From Bacillus_BD oryzisoli_A (GTDB lineage: Bacteria; Bacillota; Bacilli; Bacillales; Cytobacillaceae), in the NCBI RefSeq assembly GCF_043641075.1, contig NZ_JBHZRC010000001.1, forward strand, positions 1,798,001-1,862,000: DNA of 64,000 bases, in the 5' to 3' direction. Position 1 is the stretch's first letter, and each line of letters begins with the position of its first letter. Shown here in pieces: positions 1 to 7,379 of this stretch. The notes below the pieces were generated by a model, which saw only the letters and a list, made by a program, of their open reading frames with translations, searched no databases and had not been told where the DNA came from. The position numbers and the translations under genes were made by a program.

Positions 1-366
1 ATGAGGTGTTTATCAAAGACCAGACAACCGAATTTTTATATGTTTGAAAAAACTATAAAAAATAGGGGATGGTTAGCTTGAACAAAGGATCTGTTTTCTA
101 AATAAACACAAACATTTAACTTATAAATGAGGTGTTTACGGCAGAAAATGGTTGAATGCACAAAAAATTGTATAAAAACCAAATGATCTTTTGCACCAAT
201 CATTTCAAACCATTTGAAGATGAGGTGTTTATCAAAGACCAGACAACCAACTTTTTATATGTTTGAAAAAACTATAAAAAATAGGGGATGGTTAGCTTGA
301 ACAAAGGATCAGTTTCTAAATAAACACAAACATTTATCCTATAAATGAGGTGTTTACGGCAGAAAA
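1..366. repeat. two-copy alternating intergenic repeat (period about 219 bases)
   Basis: Copy 1 occupies 1-148 and copy 2 occupies 220-366. They are nearly identical, differing by a few substitutions and a one-base deletion. The 12-base word ATGAGGTGTTTA occurs at 1, 127, 220 and 345, so the array reads A-B-A-B', with B' cut short at 366. Hairpins end on this word: 103-138 and 321-356 pair TAAACAC with GTGTTTA and CATTTA with TAAATG, and 194-227 pairs CACC, TCAT and TTCAAA with TTTGAA, ATGA and GGTG. The array starts at the window edge, so more copies may lie to the left. I recognise no gene in it. The short frames it contains (for example one of 26 codons from position 1) look incidental. 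Confidence 0.85.
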
Positions 367-409
367 GTACCTGTAATAGAACGTTGTATATGAATATTCC
401 CCTGCAATC

Positions 410-444
410 GGGCGGGATTCCTTGCGAATCCTGCCCTTTTCTTT
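410..444 (+). terminator. rho-independent terminator upstream of hit
   Basis: An 11-bp stem (GGGCGGGATTC with GAATCCTGCCC, one G-T pair) is followed by a T-rich run on the plus strand. It would stop rightward transcription coming out of the repeat array before it reaches hit. Confidence 0.75.
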
Positions 445-507
445 TGTAAAGCTTTGAGCTATGTTACAATATTAGGAAATCCACTACTTTTGAAAGGGTT
501 GAAAAAA

Positions 508-927
508 ATGAGTGATTGTATTTTCTGTAAAATTGTCAATGGAGAAATTCCATCTGCAAAGGTTTTTGAAAATGAACATGTCGTTGCCTTTCTTGATATC
601 AGCCAGGTGACAAAAGGTCATACATTAATTATTCCGAAAATACATAAAGAAAATCTTTTTGAATTAACACCTGAGATCGCAAAGAATATTTTTGAGGTTG
701 CACCACAAATTGCAAATGCATTGAAAACAGCCTATAACCCAGTTGGATTAAATGCAGTAAATAACAACGGTGAAAAAGCCGGTCAATCTGTGTTTCATTT
801 TCATCTGCACCTAATTCCTCGTTACGGTGAAGGTGATGGATTTGGAGCCGTTTGGAAAAACAATCAAAGTGATTACAGTTCCTTTGATTTACAGCAAATG
901 GCCGAAAACATCAGCAGTCATTTGTAA
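508..927 (+). CDS. hit: HIT-family nucleotide-binding hydrolase
   Basis: The 139-residue product is a histidine-triad protein. These proteins hydrolyse nucleoside phosphoramidates or related nucleotides in the cytoplasm. The HIT signature HFHLHLI is visible, with His97, His99 and His101. Cys4 and Cys7 near the N terminus match the zinc ligands of this subfamily. I chose the ATG at 508 because the protein then begins MSDCIFCK as in bacillar Hit proteins; an upstream in-frame codon at 454 adds residues unlike the family. A weak GGG-containing SD precedes 508. The gene is monocistronic, closed by the terminator at 928-953. In B. subtilis it sits next to serC in the same way. Confidence 0.93.
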   Translation: MSDCIFCKIVNGEIPSAKVFENEHVVAFLDISQVTKGHTLIIPKIHKENLFELTPEIAKNIFEVAPQIANALKTAYNPVGLNAVNNNGEKAGQSVFHFHLHLIPRYGEGDGFGAVWKNNQSDYSSFDLQQMAENISSHL

Positions 928-953
928 AATTCTCCTTTTGGGAGAATTTTTTT
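928..953 (+). terminator. terminator after hit
   Basis: The stem AATTCTCC / GGAGAATT is followed by a run of T residues, starting one base after the hit stop codon. Confidence 0.85.
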
Positions 954-981
954 GCCCTAATTCTAAATATTTAAAATCAGT

Positions 982-1009
982 TTTACATTTCGACAATTTC
1001 TGATAATAT
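982..1009 (+). promoter_or_regulatory. SigA-type promoter of serC
   Basis: TTTACA (982-987) and TAATAT (1004-1009) are 16 bases apart. The predicted start near 1016 gives a leader of about 78 bases that contains the 1028-1068 hairpin. Confidence 0.5.
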
Positions 1010-1027
1010 TAAATAAAAATATTTCCC

Positions 1028-1068
1028 TTACTGTATGCTCTCGTGAATGAACGAACATAATACAGTAA
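1028..1068 (+). promoter_or_regulatory. inverted repeat in the serC leader
   Basis: Perfect 9-base arms TTACTGTAT (1028-1036) and ATACAGTAA (1060-1068) enclose a smaller TCGT/ACGA pairing. The element ends about 10 bases before the AGGAGG SD of serC. It may be an operator or an RNA stem; no T-run follows, so it is not a terminator. Confidence 0.5.
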
Positions 1069-1093
1069 TAGAAAACTTAGGAGGAATTTCTTG

Positions 1094-2176
1094 ATGAACC
1101 GCGCACTAAATTTTAATGCTGGTCCAGCCGCCCTTCCAGAATGGGCGCTGAAGGAAGCTCAAAATGACTTATTAAACTTTAGAAATACCGGCATGTCTGT
1201 TATGGAGCTTAGTCATAGAAGTAAGGATTATGAGGCTGTTCATAATGAAGCCCAAAGCCTATTACGTTCTTTACTTTCAATCCCTGATCAGTATGAAATT
1301 CTTTTTTTACAAGGCGGTGCAAGCCTTCAATTTTCAATGATTCCAATGAATCTGCTTACAGAAGGAAAGACAGCTTATTATGCATTGACTGGCTCTTGGT
1401 CTGAAAAAGCATTAAAAGAAGCCGTTAAGGTTGGTAAAACAGAGATTGCTGTCTCCAGCAAGGACAATAATTACAAAAACATTCCTGTTCTTGATGCTTC
1501 TTCCATCCCGAGCGATGCTGCTTATGTACACATTACAAGCAATAATACCATTTATGGTACTCAATGGAAGCAGTTCCCAACAGGATTAAAAGCGCCGCTA
1601 ATCGCTGATATGTCCAGTGATATCCTATGCAAGCCATTAAATATGGAACAATTTGACCTTATTTATGCCGGTGCACAGAAAAATCTAGGACCATCAGGCG
1701 TTACGGTAGTCATCATGAAGAAAGAGCTATTAGAGCGTTCAAGCGATAGCCTTCCAACCATGTTAAACTATACTACCCATGCAAAAAATAATTCCTTATA
1801 CAACACACCGCCAACCTTTGGTATTTATTTATTATCACTTGTCTTAAAATGGGTTACTGAAGAAGGTGGACTTGAAGCGATCGAGAAGAAAAATGAACGT
1901 AAAGCTTCCCTTCTCTATAATGAAATTGATAATAGTAACGGCTTTTATAATGGTCATGCAGCGCTTGACAGCAGATCAACAATGAATGTTACGTTTACAT
2001 TAAATTCAGAAGATGCAACGAAAAGCTTTTTAGCACAAGCGAAGGAAGCAGGCTTTGTTGGCTTAAACGGACACCGCTCTGTCGGCGGATGCCGTGCATC
2101 CATTTACAATGCAGTACCATTTGAGAATGTTGAACGACTTGCCCAATTTATGAGTGACTTTAGAAAAAATTATTAA
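1094..2176 (+). CDS. serC: phosphoserine aminotransferase
   Basis: SerC converts 3-phosphohydroxypyruvate and glutamate to phosphoserine and 2-oxoglutarate in serine synthesis. It also acts in pyridoxal-phosphate synthesis in some bacteria. It is a cytoplasmic PLP enzyme. The 360-residue length is usual for the family. The N-terminal motif NFNAGPAALP and the PLP-lysine motif AGAQKNLGPSG (Lys196) are clear, as is the C-terminal GHRSVGGCRASIYNA. An AGGAGG SD at 1079-1084 serves ATG 1094 with 9-base spacing; a TTG three bases earlier is possible. The gene appears to be its own transcription unit, with an inverted repeat in its leader. Confidence 0.97.
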   Translation: MNRALNFNAGPAALPEWALKEAQNDLLNFRNTGMSVMELSHRSKDYEAVHNEAQSLLRSLLSIPDQYEILFLQGGASLQFSMIPMNLLTEGKTAYYALTGSWSEKALKEAVKVGKTEIAVSSKDNNYKNIPVLDASSIPSDAAYVHITSNNTIYGTQWKQFPTGLKAPLIADMSSDILCKPLNMEQFDLIYAGAQKNLGPSGVTVVIMKKELLERSSDSLPTMLNYTTHAKNNSLYNTPPTFGIYLLSLVLKWVTEEGGLEAIEKKNERKASLLYNEIDNSNGFYNGHAALDSRSTMNVTFTLNSEDATKSFLAQAKEAGFVGLNGHRSVGGCRASIYNAVPFENVERLAQFMSDFRKNY

Positions 2177-2201
2177 TCTAACAATAAATGATTTAATATG
2201 C

Positions 2202-2207
2202 TATAAT
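2202..2207 (+). promoter_or_regulatory. -10 element of trpP promoter
   Basis: A TATAAT hexamer lies 84 bases before the trpP start; the matching -35 is poor. It would place the transcript start near 2214, just before the leader hairpin and the NAG repeats. Confidence 0.4.
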
Positions 2208-2222
2208 AATAGCAACTTTTCG

Positions 2223-2288
2223 CTGCAGGCAATGAGTGCACTGCAGGAGAAGAAATACATTAGCTTAGTTTAGAAGAGGAGAGATTAG
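2223..2288 (+). promoter_or_regulatory. TRAP (MtrB) binding site in trpP leader, preceded by a hairpin
   Basis: Six NAG triplets start at 2261, 2266, 2271, 2276, 2281 and 2286 (TAG, TAG, TAG, GAG, GAG, TAG), spaced exactly five bases apart. They cover the SD region and end two bases before the TTG start. Further GAG/CAG/AAG triplets lie at 2234, 2244, 2247 and 2250, inside or next to a CTGCAG-stem hairpin (2223-2246). In B. subtilis, tryptophan-bound TRAP wraps such repeats and blocks trpP translation. The spacing is seen directly; the regulator is inferred. Confidence 0.85.
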
Positions 2289-2290
2289 AA

Positions 2291-2821
2291 TTGAATACAA
2301 AAAACCTTGTGGCACTTGCCCTATTGGTAGGAATGGGAACTGTTCTGCACGCTGTTGTTCCAGGATTTTTTCTTGGCATGAAACCAGATATGATGTTAGT
2401 GATGATGTTTTTAGGAATTGTTTTATTCCCTGATAAGAAAAGTGTTTTGCTTCTTGGTCTTGCCACTGGTATTATTTCCGGCATTACTACCACTTTTCCG
2501 GGAGGTTTGTTTCCTAATATTATCGACAAGTTTGTTACATCATTCGTATTTTTTGCTTTGTTCCTTGCGTTCAGCAAATTCAGCAGATCAATCATTTCGA
2601 CTGCAATCTTAACAGCTGTCGGTACAATTATTTCAGGCATTGTCTTTTTAGGATCTGCCTTTCTAATTGTCGGTCTTCCAGGACCATTTGCGGCCCTTTT
2701 TGCTACGGTGGTATTACCTGCTGCAGCCGTTAATACAATCGTTATGATAGTCCTGTACCCTGTTGCCACATCAATTCTTAAGAGAACAAAGATTACAAAT
2801 CAGCAGACAATCAGTCAATAA
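2291..2821 (+). CDS. trpP: tryptophan transporter TrpP
   Basis: The 176-residue hydrophobic protein has about five membrane segments and the motif MKPDMMLVMMFLGIVLFP typical of TrpP, the putative tryptophan importer of bacilli. It belongs to a fold related to ECF-type S components. The start is TTG 2291, placed by an AGGAG SD at 2278-2282 and by similarity of the N terminus. The SD lies within the NAG repeats, so translation is expected to fall when tryptophan is high. A terminator follows at 2832-2856. Confidence 0.9.
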   Translation: MNTKNLVALALLVGMGTVLHAVVPGFFLGMKPDMMLVMMFLGIVLFPDKKSVLLLGLATGIISGITTTFPGGLFPNIIDKFVTSFVFFALFLAFSKFSRSIISTAILTAVGTIISGIVFLGSAFLIVGLPGPFAALFATVVLPAAAVNTIVMIVLYPVATSILKRTKITNQQTISQ

Positions 2822-2831
2822 GACATGATTA

Positions 2832-2856
2832 AACCCGTCCATCCGACGGGTTTTTT
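2832..2856 (+). terminator. terminator after trpP
   Basis: AACCCGTC / GACGGGTT stem with a four-to-five base loop and seven T residues. Confidence 0.88.
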
Positions 2857-2869
2857 TCTGCATTCGTAA

Positions 2870-3052
2870 TCAATGAAAAAGGCTGATGATACATCCAATA
2901 AGAAAAAAGAGCAGGCCTCCTGCCGCCATTGTTGCTGAACGTCTTTTCAATATATATTTTGGCGGGTAAACTCCTGGTTTTTTAATCGATGTTACAAAAT
3001 AAATACTTGCTAAAAAGGACAGAATGCTTAAGGAAAAAAATAGTTTCATCAT
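2870..3052 (-). CDS. small two-segment membrane protein, unknown
   Basis: This 60-residue frame begins MMKLFFSLSILSFLASIYF, then has a polar centre with PPKYILKRR, then a second hydrophobic segment ending LIGCIISLFH. The charge pattern suggests both ends lie on one side of the membrane. I do not recognise the family. The SD (AAAGGAG) is about 15 bases from the first ATG, which is long, so the start or the gene itself is uncertain. It is convergent with trpP and divergent from yhaH. Confidence 0.55.
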   Translation of the reverse strand: MMKLFFSLSILSFLASIYFVTSIKKPGVYPPKYILKRRSATMAAGGLLFFLIGCIISLFH

Positions 3053-3082
3053 ACGATAGCGACTGCACTCCTTTTAAAAGAC

Positions 3083-3132
3083 AAGGGTTAACTAATTGTA
3101 TGCTAGTTACTTTGAAGATATAACGAACCCTT
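3083..3132. other. nested inverted repeat between divergent genes
   Basis: AAGGGTT (3083-3089) can pair with AACCCTT (3126-3132), enclosing AACTA (3090-3094) with TAGTT (3104-3108). It lies upstream of the 2870-3052 gene and has no clear T-run. Its function is unknown. Confidence 0.35.
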
Positions 3133-3230
3133 TGAAGCAGGTCGAATAAACAGCTGCTATACCAGCATAGTTCAGTACCATCACTAAAAAAGGCTATTCT
3201 TTTCTTAACAATTAAATAAAAATAATGATT

Positions 3231-3258
3231 TTGAAAAGGATTCTATTTCATTTATATA
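3231..3258 (+). promoter_or_regulatory. SigA-type promoter of yhaH
   Basis: TTGAAA (3231-3236) and TATATA (3253-3258) are separated by 16 bases, 37 bases before the yhaH start. Confidence 0.5.
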
Positions 3259-3294
3259 GAAGTAATGTTTATAAAATAAGATGAGGTGGTTTTG

Positions 3295-3651
3295 ATGAAA
3301 GGAAAGTCTTTCTTAATCGGCTTTTTGATAGGCGGTGTCTCTGCAGGTATCAGCACGCTGCTTACAGCACCAAAATCAGGAGAGGAAACTCGAAACAGCC
3401 TTAAAGAATCCAAGGAAGCGGTCCTTAAACAACTTAGTGAACTGAAGGATAATCTTAAAGAATTAAATCGAGGGATAAAAGCAGCATCTTCAGAAGGAAC
3501 TGAAACGCTAAAGGATTTTGTATTAGATATTAAGCATACTGTTTCTAATTGGCAAGAAGAAATAAAGCCACATCAACGGGAATTGCAAAAGGAACTTGCC
3601 GAAATTGAAAGGAATATTCAAGAACTTGAATCAGAATTAAGTAAAAAATAA
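3295..3651 (+). CDS. yhaH: YtxH-domain protein YhaH
   Basis: The 118-residue protein has a glycine-rich membrane-like N terminus (SFLIGFLIGGVSAGIS) followed by TAPKSGEETRN, the hallmark of YtxH-domain proteins. A long charged coiled-coil tail follows. YtxH-domain proteins are common in stress and stationary-phase regulons of bacilli, but the biochemical role is not known. I chose ATG 3295 because GAGGTGG at 3283-3289 gives normal SD spacing; the GTG at 3286 overlaps that SD. It is monocistronic, with a terminator at 3682-3713. Confidence 0.85.
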   Translation: MKGKSFLIGFLIGGVSAGISTLLTAPKSGEETRNSLKESKEAVLKQLSELKDNLKELNRGIKAASSEGTETLKDFVLDIKHTVSNWQEEIKPHQRELQKELAEIERNIQELESELSKK

Positions 3652-3681
3652 GACTATTTTGAATAAATTTTCAAAAAATTT

Positions 3682-3713
3682 AAAAAATCCTTTTTAAAAA
3701 GAAGGATTTTTTT
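3682..3713 (+). terminator. terminator after yhaH
   Basis: AAAATCCTT / AAGGATTTT stem with a nine-base loop and a run of T residues. Confidence 0.8.
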
Positions 3714-3902
3714 ATTTTTGAATCGAAAACAAATATATTATAAAAATAGTGATAAAAATCAACATGTTTAAAATGGCCTTCAAACAGCTATTCTACACAA
3801 GAATTTAAGGATATTCTAAAAATTTGGTAAATTTATATCTTTATTAATCTTTATTTTATTGGCATAATGAATATACAGATAAAAAAAAGGGTGATTAAGA
3901 GG

Positions 3903-4478
3903 ATGGAAGAAAAAGAGTATACAATAAAGGAAGCTCTGTTATTTAGTCAAAGAATTGGTCAACTTAGTAAGGCACTGTGGAAATCAATCGAAAAGGATTG
4001 GCAGCAATGGATCAAGCCATATGATCTAAATATTAACGAGCACCATATTTTATGGATTGCTTACCATTTAAATGGAGCATCTATTTCGGATGTTGCTAAA
4101 TTTGGGGTTATGCATGTTTCAACAGCGTTTAATTTTTCGAAAAAATTAGAAGAACGCGGTTTTCTGCAATTTTCTAAAAAAGAAAACGACAAGCGAAATA
4201 CTTACATTCAGCTTACTGAAAAAGGGGAAAATATCTTTCTAGAAATTATGGAAGCATATGATCCTTCTCAAAATGCAGCATATTCTGCCTCACTGCCTTT
4301 AAAGGATATTTATGGGAAGTTCCCAGAAATGCTGGAGGTAATGGCTATCGTCCGTAATATTTATGGCGATGACTTCATGGAAATTTTCGAAAAGTCTTTT
4401 AATAATATTGATAAAGAATTTATGGAATCAGAAGGAAAACTTCAACAGAAACTCCCGCAAAAGACAGAGCTAATCTAA
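3903..4478 (+). CDS. scoC: transition-state regulator ScoC (Hpr), MarR family
   Basis: ScoC is a MarR-type winged-helix dimer that represses extracellular protease, peptide-uptake and sporulation genes during transition phase. The 191-residue product shows the nearly invariant core WKSIEKDWQQWIKPYDLN, INEHHILWIAYHLNGASIS and FGVMHVSTAFNFSKKLEERG, which carries the recognition helix. The C-terminal KFPEMLEVM...IYGDDFMEIFE region matches the ScoC-specific extension. ATG 3903 is chosen over an ATG 36 bases upstream because of a GGGTG SD and because the family starts close to KEALLFSQ. It is convergent with yhaI, with only three bases between the stop codons. Confidence 0.95.
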   Translation: MEEKEYTIKEALLFSQRIGQLSKALWKSIEKDWQQWIKPYDLNINEHHILWIAYHLNGASISDVAKFGVMHVSTAFNFSKKLEERGFLQFSKKENDKRNTYIQLTEKGENIFLEIMEAYDPSQNAAYSASLPLKDIYGKFPEMLEVMAIVRNIYGDDFMEIFEKSFNNIDKEFMESEGKLQQKLPQKTELI

Positions 4479-4481
4479 ACT

Positions 4482-4820
4482 TTATAGATACTTTTTTAGC
4501 TCTGTCATCAGCGGGAGATATAATTCCTGGGTTATACAGGCAGCAATGACATCCTCAGCATGTAGCCCGCAGGTTTGCAATTTCATAGAAAATTTATTGA
4601 AAAGCGGATGAAAATTCAAAAAACCCTCCGCTTTCTGTTCTTTCAATTCCTTGCTCAACTCATCACAAAGATTGTATAATTTTTGTACTTCTCTTTCCCC
4701 TATTCCTTTTTCAATAATTAATTTATAAAATGCAAACTTTGTTGTTTGATTCATTTCCAACAGTAAGGACTGATGGAATTCAAGTCGTTTAATCCTCTCT
4801 AATAATGCTCCTAAATCCAT
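4482..4820 (-). CDS. yhaI: YhaI-family protein (DUF1878)
   Basis: The 112-residue acidic, helical protein matches YhaI of B. subtilis in length and position. The conserved centre LCDELSKELKEQKAEGFLNFHPLF is visible. No enzymatic motif, signal peptide or membrane segment is seen. AGAGGGG precedes the ATG by seven bases. Its function is unknown. It faces scoC tail to tail. Confidence 0.82.
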   Translation of the reverse strand: MDLGALLERIKRLEFHQSLLLEMNQTTKFAFYKLIIEKGIGEREVQKLYNLCDELSKELKEQKAEGFLNFHPLFNKFSMKLQTCGLHAEDVIAACITQELYLPLMTELKKYL

Positions 4821-5000
4821 TTTCTTTCCCCTCTTTGTTTATCTATGTTTTCAACGGACAACCTACTCCTTATTTTGGGCAGAAAGTCGATATAATACTG
4901 TGAAAAGAAGCAATTGTTTTTCCTATTGATTTTTTTTTGCTTTCATCGTACATTAACTTAGTAAGTTCATAACCACTTGCTCCTGCTGGAGGCTGATAGA

Positions 5001-5558
5001 ATGAATTGCTGGAAGGAGATAAATCTCAATAAGAAATACAACACACAACGTGTATGTATCCTATCCATCTTAACCATGCTATTCACTTTTATTTTTTTAT
5101 ATGTACCTGCAACCTATTTATTCGTACCGTCTTCATTAGGTGATAAATATTTCTTATTATTGATTGTTGGGTTGTTGCTTATGTATCCAATCCATAAAAT
5201 TATACACTTTTTCTCACTTGTACATTTAAAAAATAAAATAAAAACAACTATATCAATTAAATATTTCATTTTTCCTATCATTCAAATTCGAATTATTGAA
5301 CCCATCTTAAAGTGGCAATATATAATGACTTTAATTGCTCCTTTTATTATCATTAACGGATCCTTGTTTGCAGCTTGCTGGGTAATAAATAATTATGTTC
5401 ATTATTTTACCATTTTACTAGCTTTTCATATAGGCTTATGTGTTTCCGATTTTATTTATATCAAAAATGTTTTAATGGCACCTAATCAAGCATATATTGA
5501 AGAGAATGAGAATGGCTTCGAAATATTAGTCAATCCCTCCATCTATAAAAATAACTAA
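5001..5558 (+). CDS. yhaJ: DUF3267 membrane protein YhaJ
   Basis: The 185-residue protein starts MNCWKEINLNKKY and has about four membrane segments, with a loop HFFSLVHLKNKIK between segments 2 and 3. This pattern is typical of DUF3267 proteins, a family related to site-2-protease-like M50 membrane proteins. A clear HExxH zinc motif is not present here, so proteolysis should not be assumed. ATG 5001 is served by GGAGG at 4988-4992; an upstream in-frame codon at 4977 lacks an SD. A weak five-bp hairpin (5560-5575) follows the stop. Confidence 0.75.
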   Translation: MNCWKEINLNKKYNTQRVCILSILTMLFTFIFLYVPATYLFVPSSLGDKYFLLLIVGLLLMYPIHKIIHFFSLVHLKNKIKTTISIKYFIFPIIQIRIIEPILKWQYIMTLIAPFIIINGSLFAACWVINNYVHYFTILLAFHIGLCVSDFIYIKNVLMAPNQAYIEENENGFEILVNPSIYKNN

Positions 5559-5710
5559 TCCCTCCTTAATGAGGGTATTTTCAACGCAAATAAATTTTTA
5601 CATTAAATTAACCTATCTTTTTTTGAATTTTTTTGCTAATGTAAATATCATACTATTCCATTTAGGTAGCTTTTAAGTATAATCTGCCTCTCAAAAGGAG
5701 GAAAACATTA

Positions 5711-5893
5711 ATGATCTACATTTTTATCCTATTTGCTTGCTTTATATTATTTAATATTAATAGGATGACAAATACTCTTTGTTTGCAAAAAGAGATTCCT
5801 GAGGAAAGACAAGCAACTGTCTTCCATACAATTAATATTCTTGTGACAATCTTATTAATTTCTTCCTACGTTGAACTTCTGTTTACGGTTTAG
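5711..5893 (+). CDS. small two-segment membrane protein, unknown
   Basis: The 60-residue product has an N-terminal hydrophobic segment (FILFACFILFN), a charged centre (KEIPEERQATV) and a second segment near the C terminus. The SD AAAGGAGG is strong and correctly placed before ATG 5711, and a good terminator follows, so the gene is probably real. I do not recognise the family. Confidence 0.68.
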   Translation: MIYIFILFACFILFNINRMTNTLCLQKEIPEERQATVFHTINILVTILLISSYVELLFTV

Positions 5894-5925
5894 AATTTCA
5901 GCAACCATATTTTTCATGACCAAAA

Positions 5926-5958
5926 AGCGGTGAGATGATTCTCACCGCTGCTTTTTTT
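5926..5958 (+). terminator. terminator between the small membrane gene and the YjcZ pair
   Basis: AGCGGTGAG / CTCACCGCT perfect nine-bp stem, then GC and eight T residues on the plus strand. Confidence 0.88.
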
Positions 5959-6012
5959 TACATAAGTTAGAGACTGTTAATCTTTTGCTATACTCATCGG
6001 ACTAAGAATGGC

Positions 6013-6102
6013 TTATAGCCAAGCTGCACCAACGATGATTAAAAGGATGAATAGAACAACGATTAACGCAAATCCTCCACCATATCCGTAAGAACCACCC
6101 AT
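6013..6102 (-). CDS. YjcZ-family micro-protein
   Basis: The 29-residue protein starts MGGSYGYGGGFALIVVLFIL and ends in a hydrophobic stretch with GAAWL. It is a classic YjcZ-type sporulation membrane micro-protein: a Gly/Tyr-rich head and one membrane segment. The AAGGAGGTGAT SD is near-perfect, with the ATG five bases later. A second family member follows upstream at 6176-6256. Micro-proteins of this kind are made in the developing spore or its mother cell in related species; the exact role is unknown. Confidence 0.85.
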   Translation of the reverse strand: MGGSYGYGGGFALIVVLFILLIIVGAAWL

Positions 6103-6175
6103 GGTATCACCTCCTTTAAATCAAAAAATCAGTTAGTAACGCTAGGCTGTATTTGCACCAATATTTTATTTAGAC

Positions 6176-6256
6176 TTAATAAAAGGAAGCCCCTACAATA
6201 ATCAATAAAATGAACAAAACAACAATTAACGCGAATCCATTGCTATACTGTCCCAT
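6176..6256 (-). CDS. YjcZ-family micro-protein, second copy
   Basis: This 26-residue protein (MGQYSNGFALIVVLFILLII then GASFY) shares the FALIVVLFILLIIVGA core with the 6013-6102 product. An AAGGAGG SD precedes a double ATG; the second ATG (6256) has the better spacing, while the first would start at 6259. The two genes lie in tandem, 73 bases apart, suggesting a local duplication. Confidence 0.82.
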   Translation of the reverse strand: MGQYSNGFALIVVLFILLIIVGASFY

Positions 6257-6441
6257 CATCTTACCTCCTTTCGCTTTCGTTTTATCATATGTACGAATGG
6301 CGAAGTCGGGATGGTCAAATACCCATTTTTATAAAAATATCCATCGTTAAAGGACTGTAATAATTTGTTCTGCATCCAATTTATGTTATAGTAATGTTTG
6401 TTGAATCAATTGAATCATACTAATTTTAGGAGTGTTTATAC

Positions 6442-7299
6442 GTGAAAAAATGGATAATAGCCACAACGCTTGCAGCAGGAATACTTACTTTAAGTGCATG
6501 TAACGGAGGATCTGATTCAGTTGCTGAATCGAAGGCAGGCAATATAACAAAGGACGAGTTTTATGAAGCAATGAAGGACAAGCAAGGAGAAATGGTGCTC
6601 CAGCAGCTTCTATACACAAAAGTCCTTTCTGACAAATATGAAGTGACAGATAAAGACTTAGATGCAAAGGTTAAAGAATACAAGGAGCAGCTAGGTGATA
6701 CATTCTACCAGCAATACGGATTTGCGGATGAAGCGGCTTTTAAAAAGGATGAAAATGTAAAATTAGAGGTTCTTATTGAAAAAGCGGTATTGAAGGATGT
6801 AAAAGAAGCGGATATTAAAAAATACTACGAAGAAAATTACAAACCAGAAATTAAGGCCCGTCATATTCTTGTAGCAGATGAAGAAACAGCTAAAGAAGTA
6901 AAGTCAAAGCTTGATGCAGGCGGAAAATTTGAGGATTTGGCTAAAGAATACTCTACAGATGGTTCTAAAGATCAAGGTGGAGACCTTGGCTGGTTTGGAC
7001 CTGGTGCAATGGTACCGGAATTTGAAGAGGCTGCCTATGCTTTAGATGTCAATGAAATAAGCGAACCTGTTAAATCACAGTTTGGTTATCATATCATTCA
7101 AGTGACAGAGAAAAAGGAAGCAGAGCCGTTTGATAAAGTGAAGGATGAAATGGAAACAAAATACAAGGCAACGAAAATGACACAGGAAAATATCATGAGT
7201 GTCATCAATAAAGAAATGAAAGCTGCAGACGTTAAAATTAATGATAAAGACCTAAAAGGAATTTTAGCAGATGATACTGCAAAAAAAGAAGAAAAATAA
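6442..7299 (+). CDS. prsA: foldase lipoprotein PrsA (parvulin-type PPIase)
   Basis: PrsA is a membrane-anchored peptidyl-prolyl isomerase that helps exported proteins fold at the outer face of the membrane. The 285-residue product has a lipoprotein signal with lipobox LSAC (lipidated Cys20). The parvulin domain lies at about residues 134-228 (ARHILVADEETA ... GGDLGWFGPGAMVPEFE ... SQFGYHIIQV). A chaperone-like N region and a Lys-rich tail flank it. The GTG start at 6442 has an AGGAG SD nine bases upstream. It is monocistronic, with a terminator at 7330-7366. In B. subtilis, ScoC and prsA lie equally close. Confidence 0.95.
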   Translation: MKKWIIATTLAAGILTLSACNGGSDSVAESKAGNITKDEFYEAMKDKQGEMVLQQLLYTKVLSDKYEVTDKDLDAKVKEYKEQLGDTFYQQYGFADEAAFKKDENVKLEVLIEKAVLKDVKEADIKKYYEENYKPEIKARHILVADEETAKEVKSKLDAGGKFEDLAKEYSTDGSKDQGGDLGWFGPGAMVPEFEEAAYALDVNEISEPVKSQFGYHIIQVTEKKEAEPFDKVKDEMETKYKATKMTQENIMSVINKEMKAADVKINDKDLKGILADDTAKKEEK

Positions 7300-7329
7300 T
7301 ACGATATAACACAACCTTTTTCGTGTGAA

Positions 7330-7366
7330 AAAGCCCAGTTTTCTAATGACGAAAACTGGGCTTTTC
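7330..7366 (+). terminator. terminator after prsA
   Basis: AAGCCCAGTTTTC / GAAAACTGGGCTT stem with an eight-base loop and a T-rich tail. Confidence 0.88.
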
Positions 7367-7379
7367 TTCTATTCCACTC

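Noticed and set aside
2260..2769. Long open frame on the minus strand opposite trpP
   Set aside because: It is the antisense of a hydrophobic protein gene; its composition (Thr/Asn/Pro/Lys rich, no SD) is that of a shadow frame.
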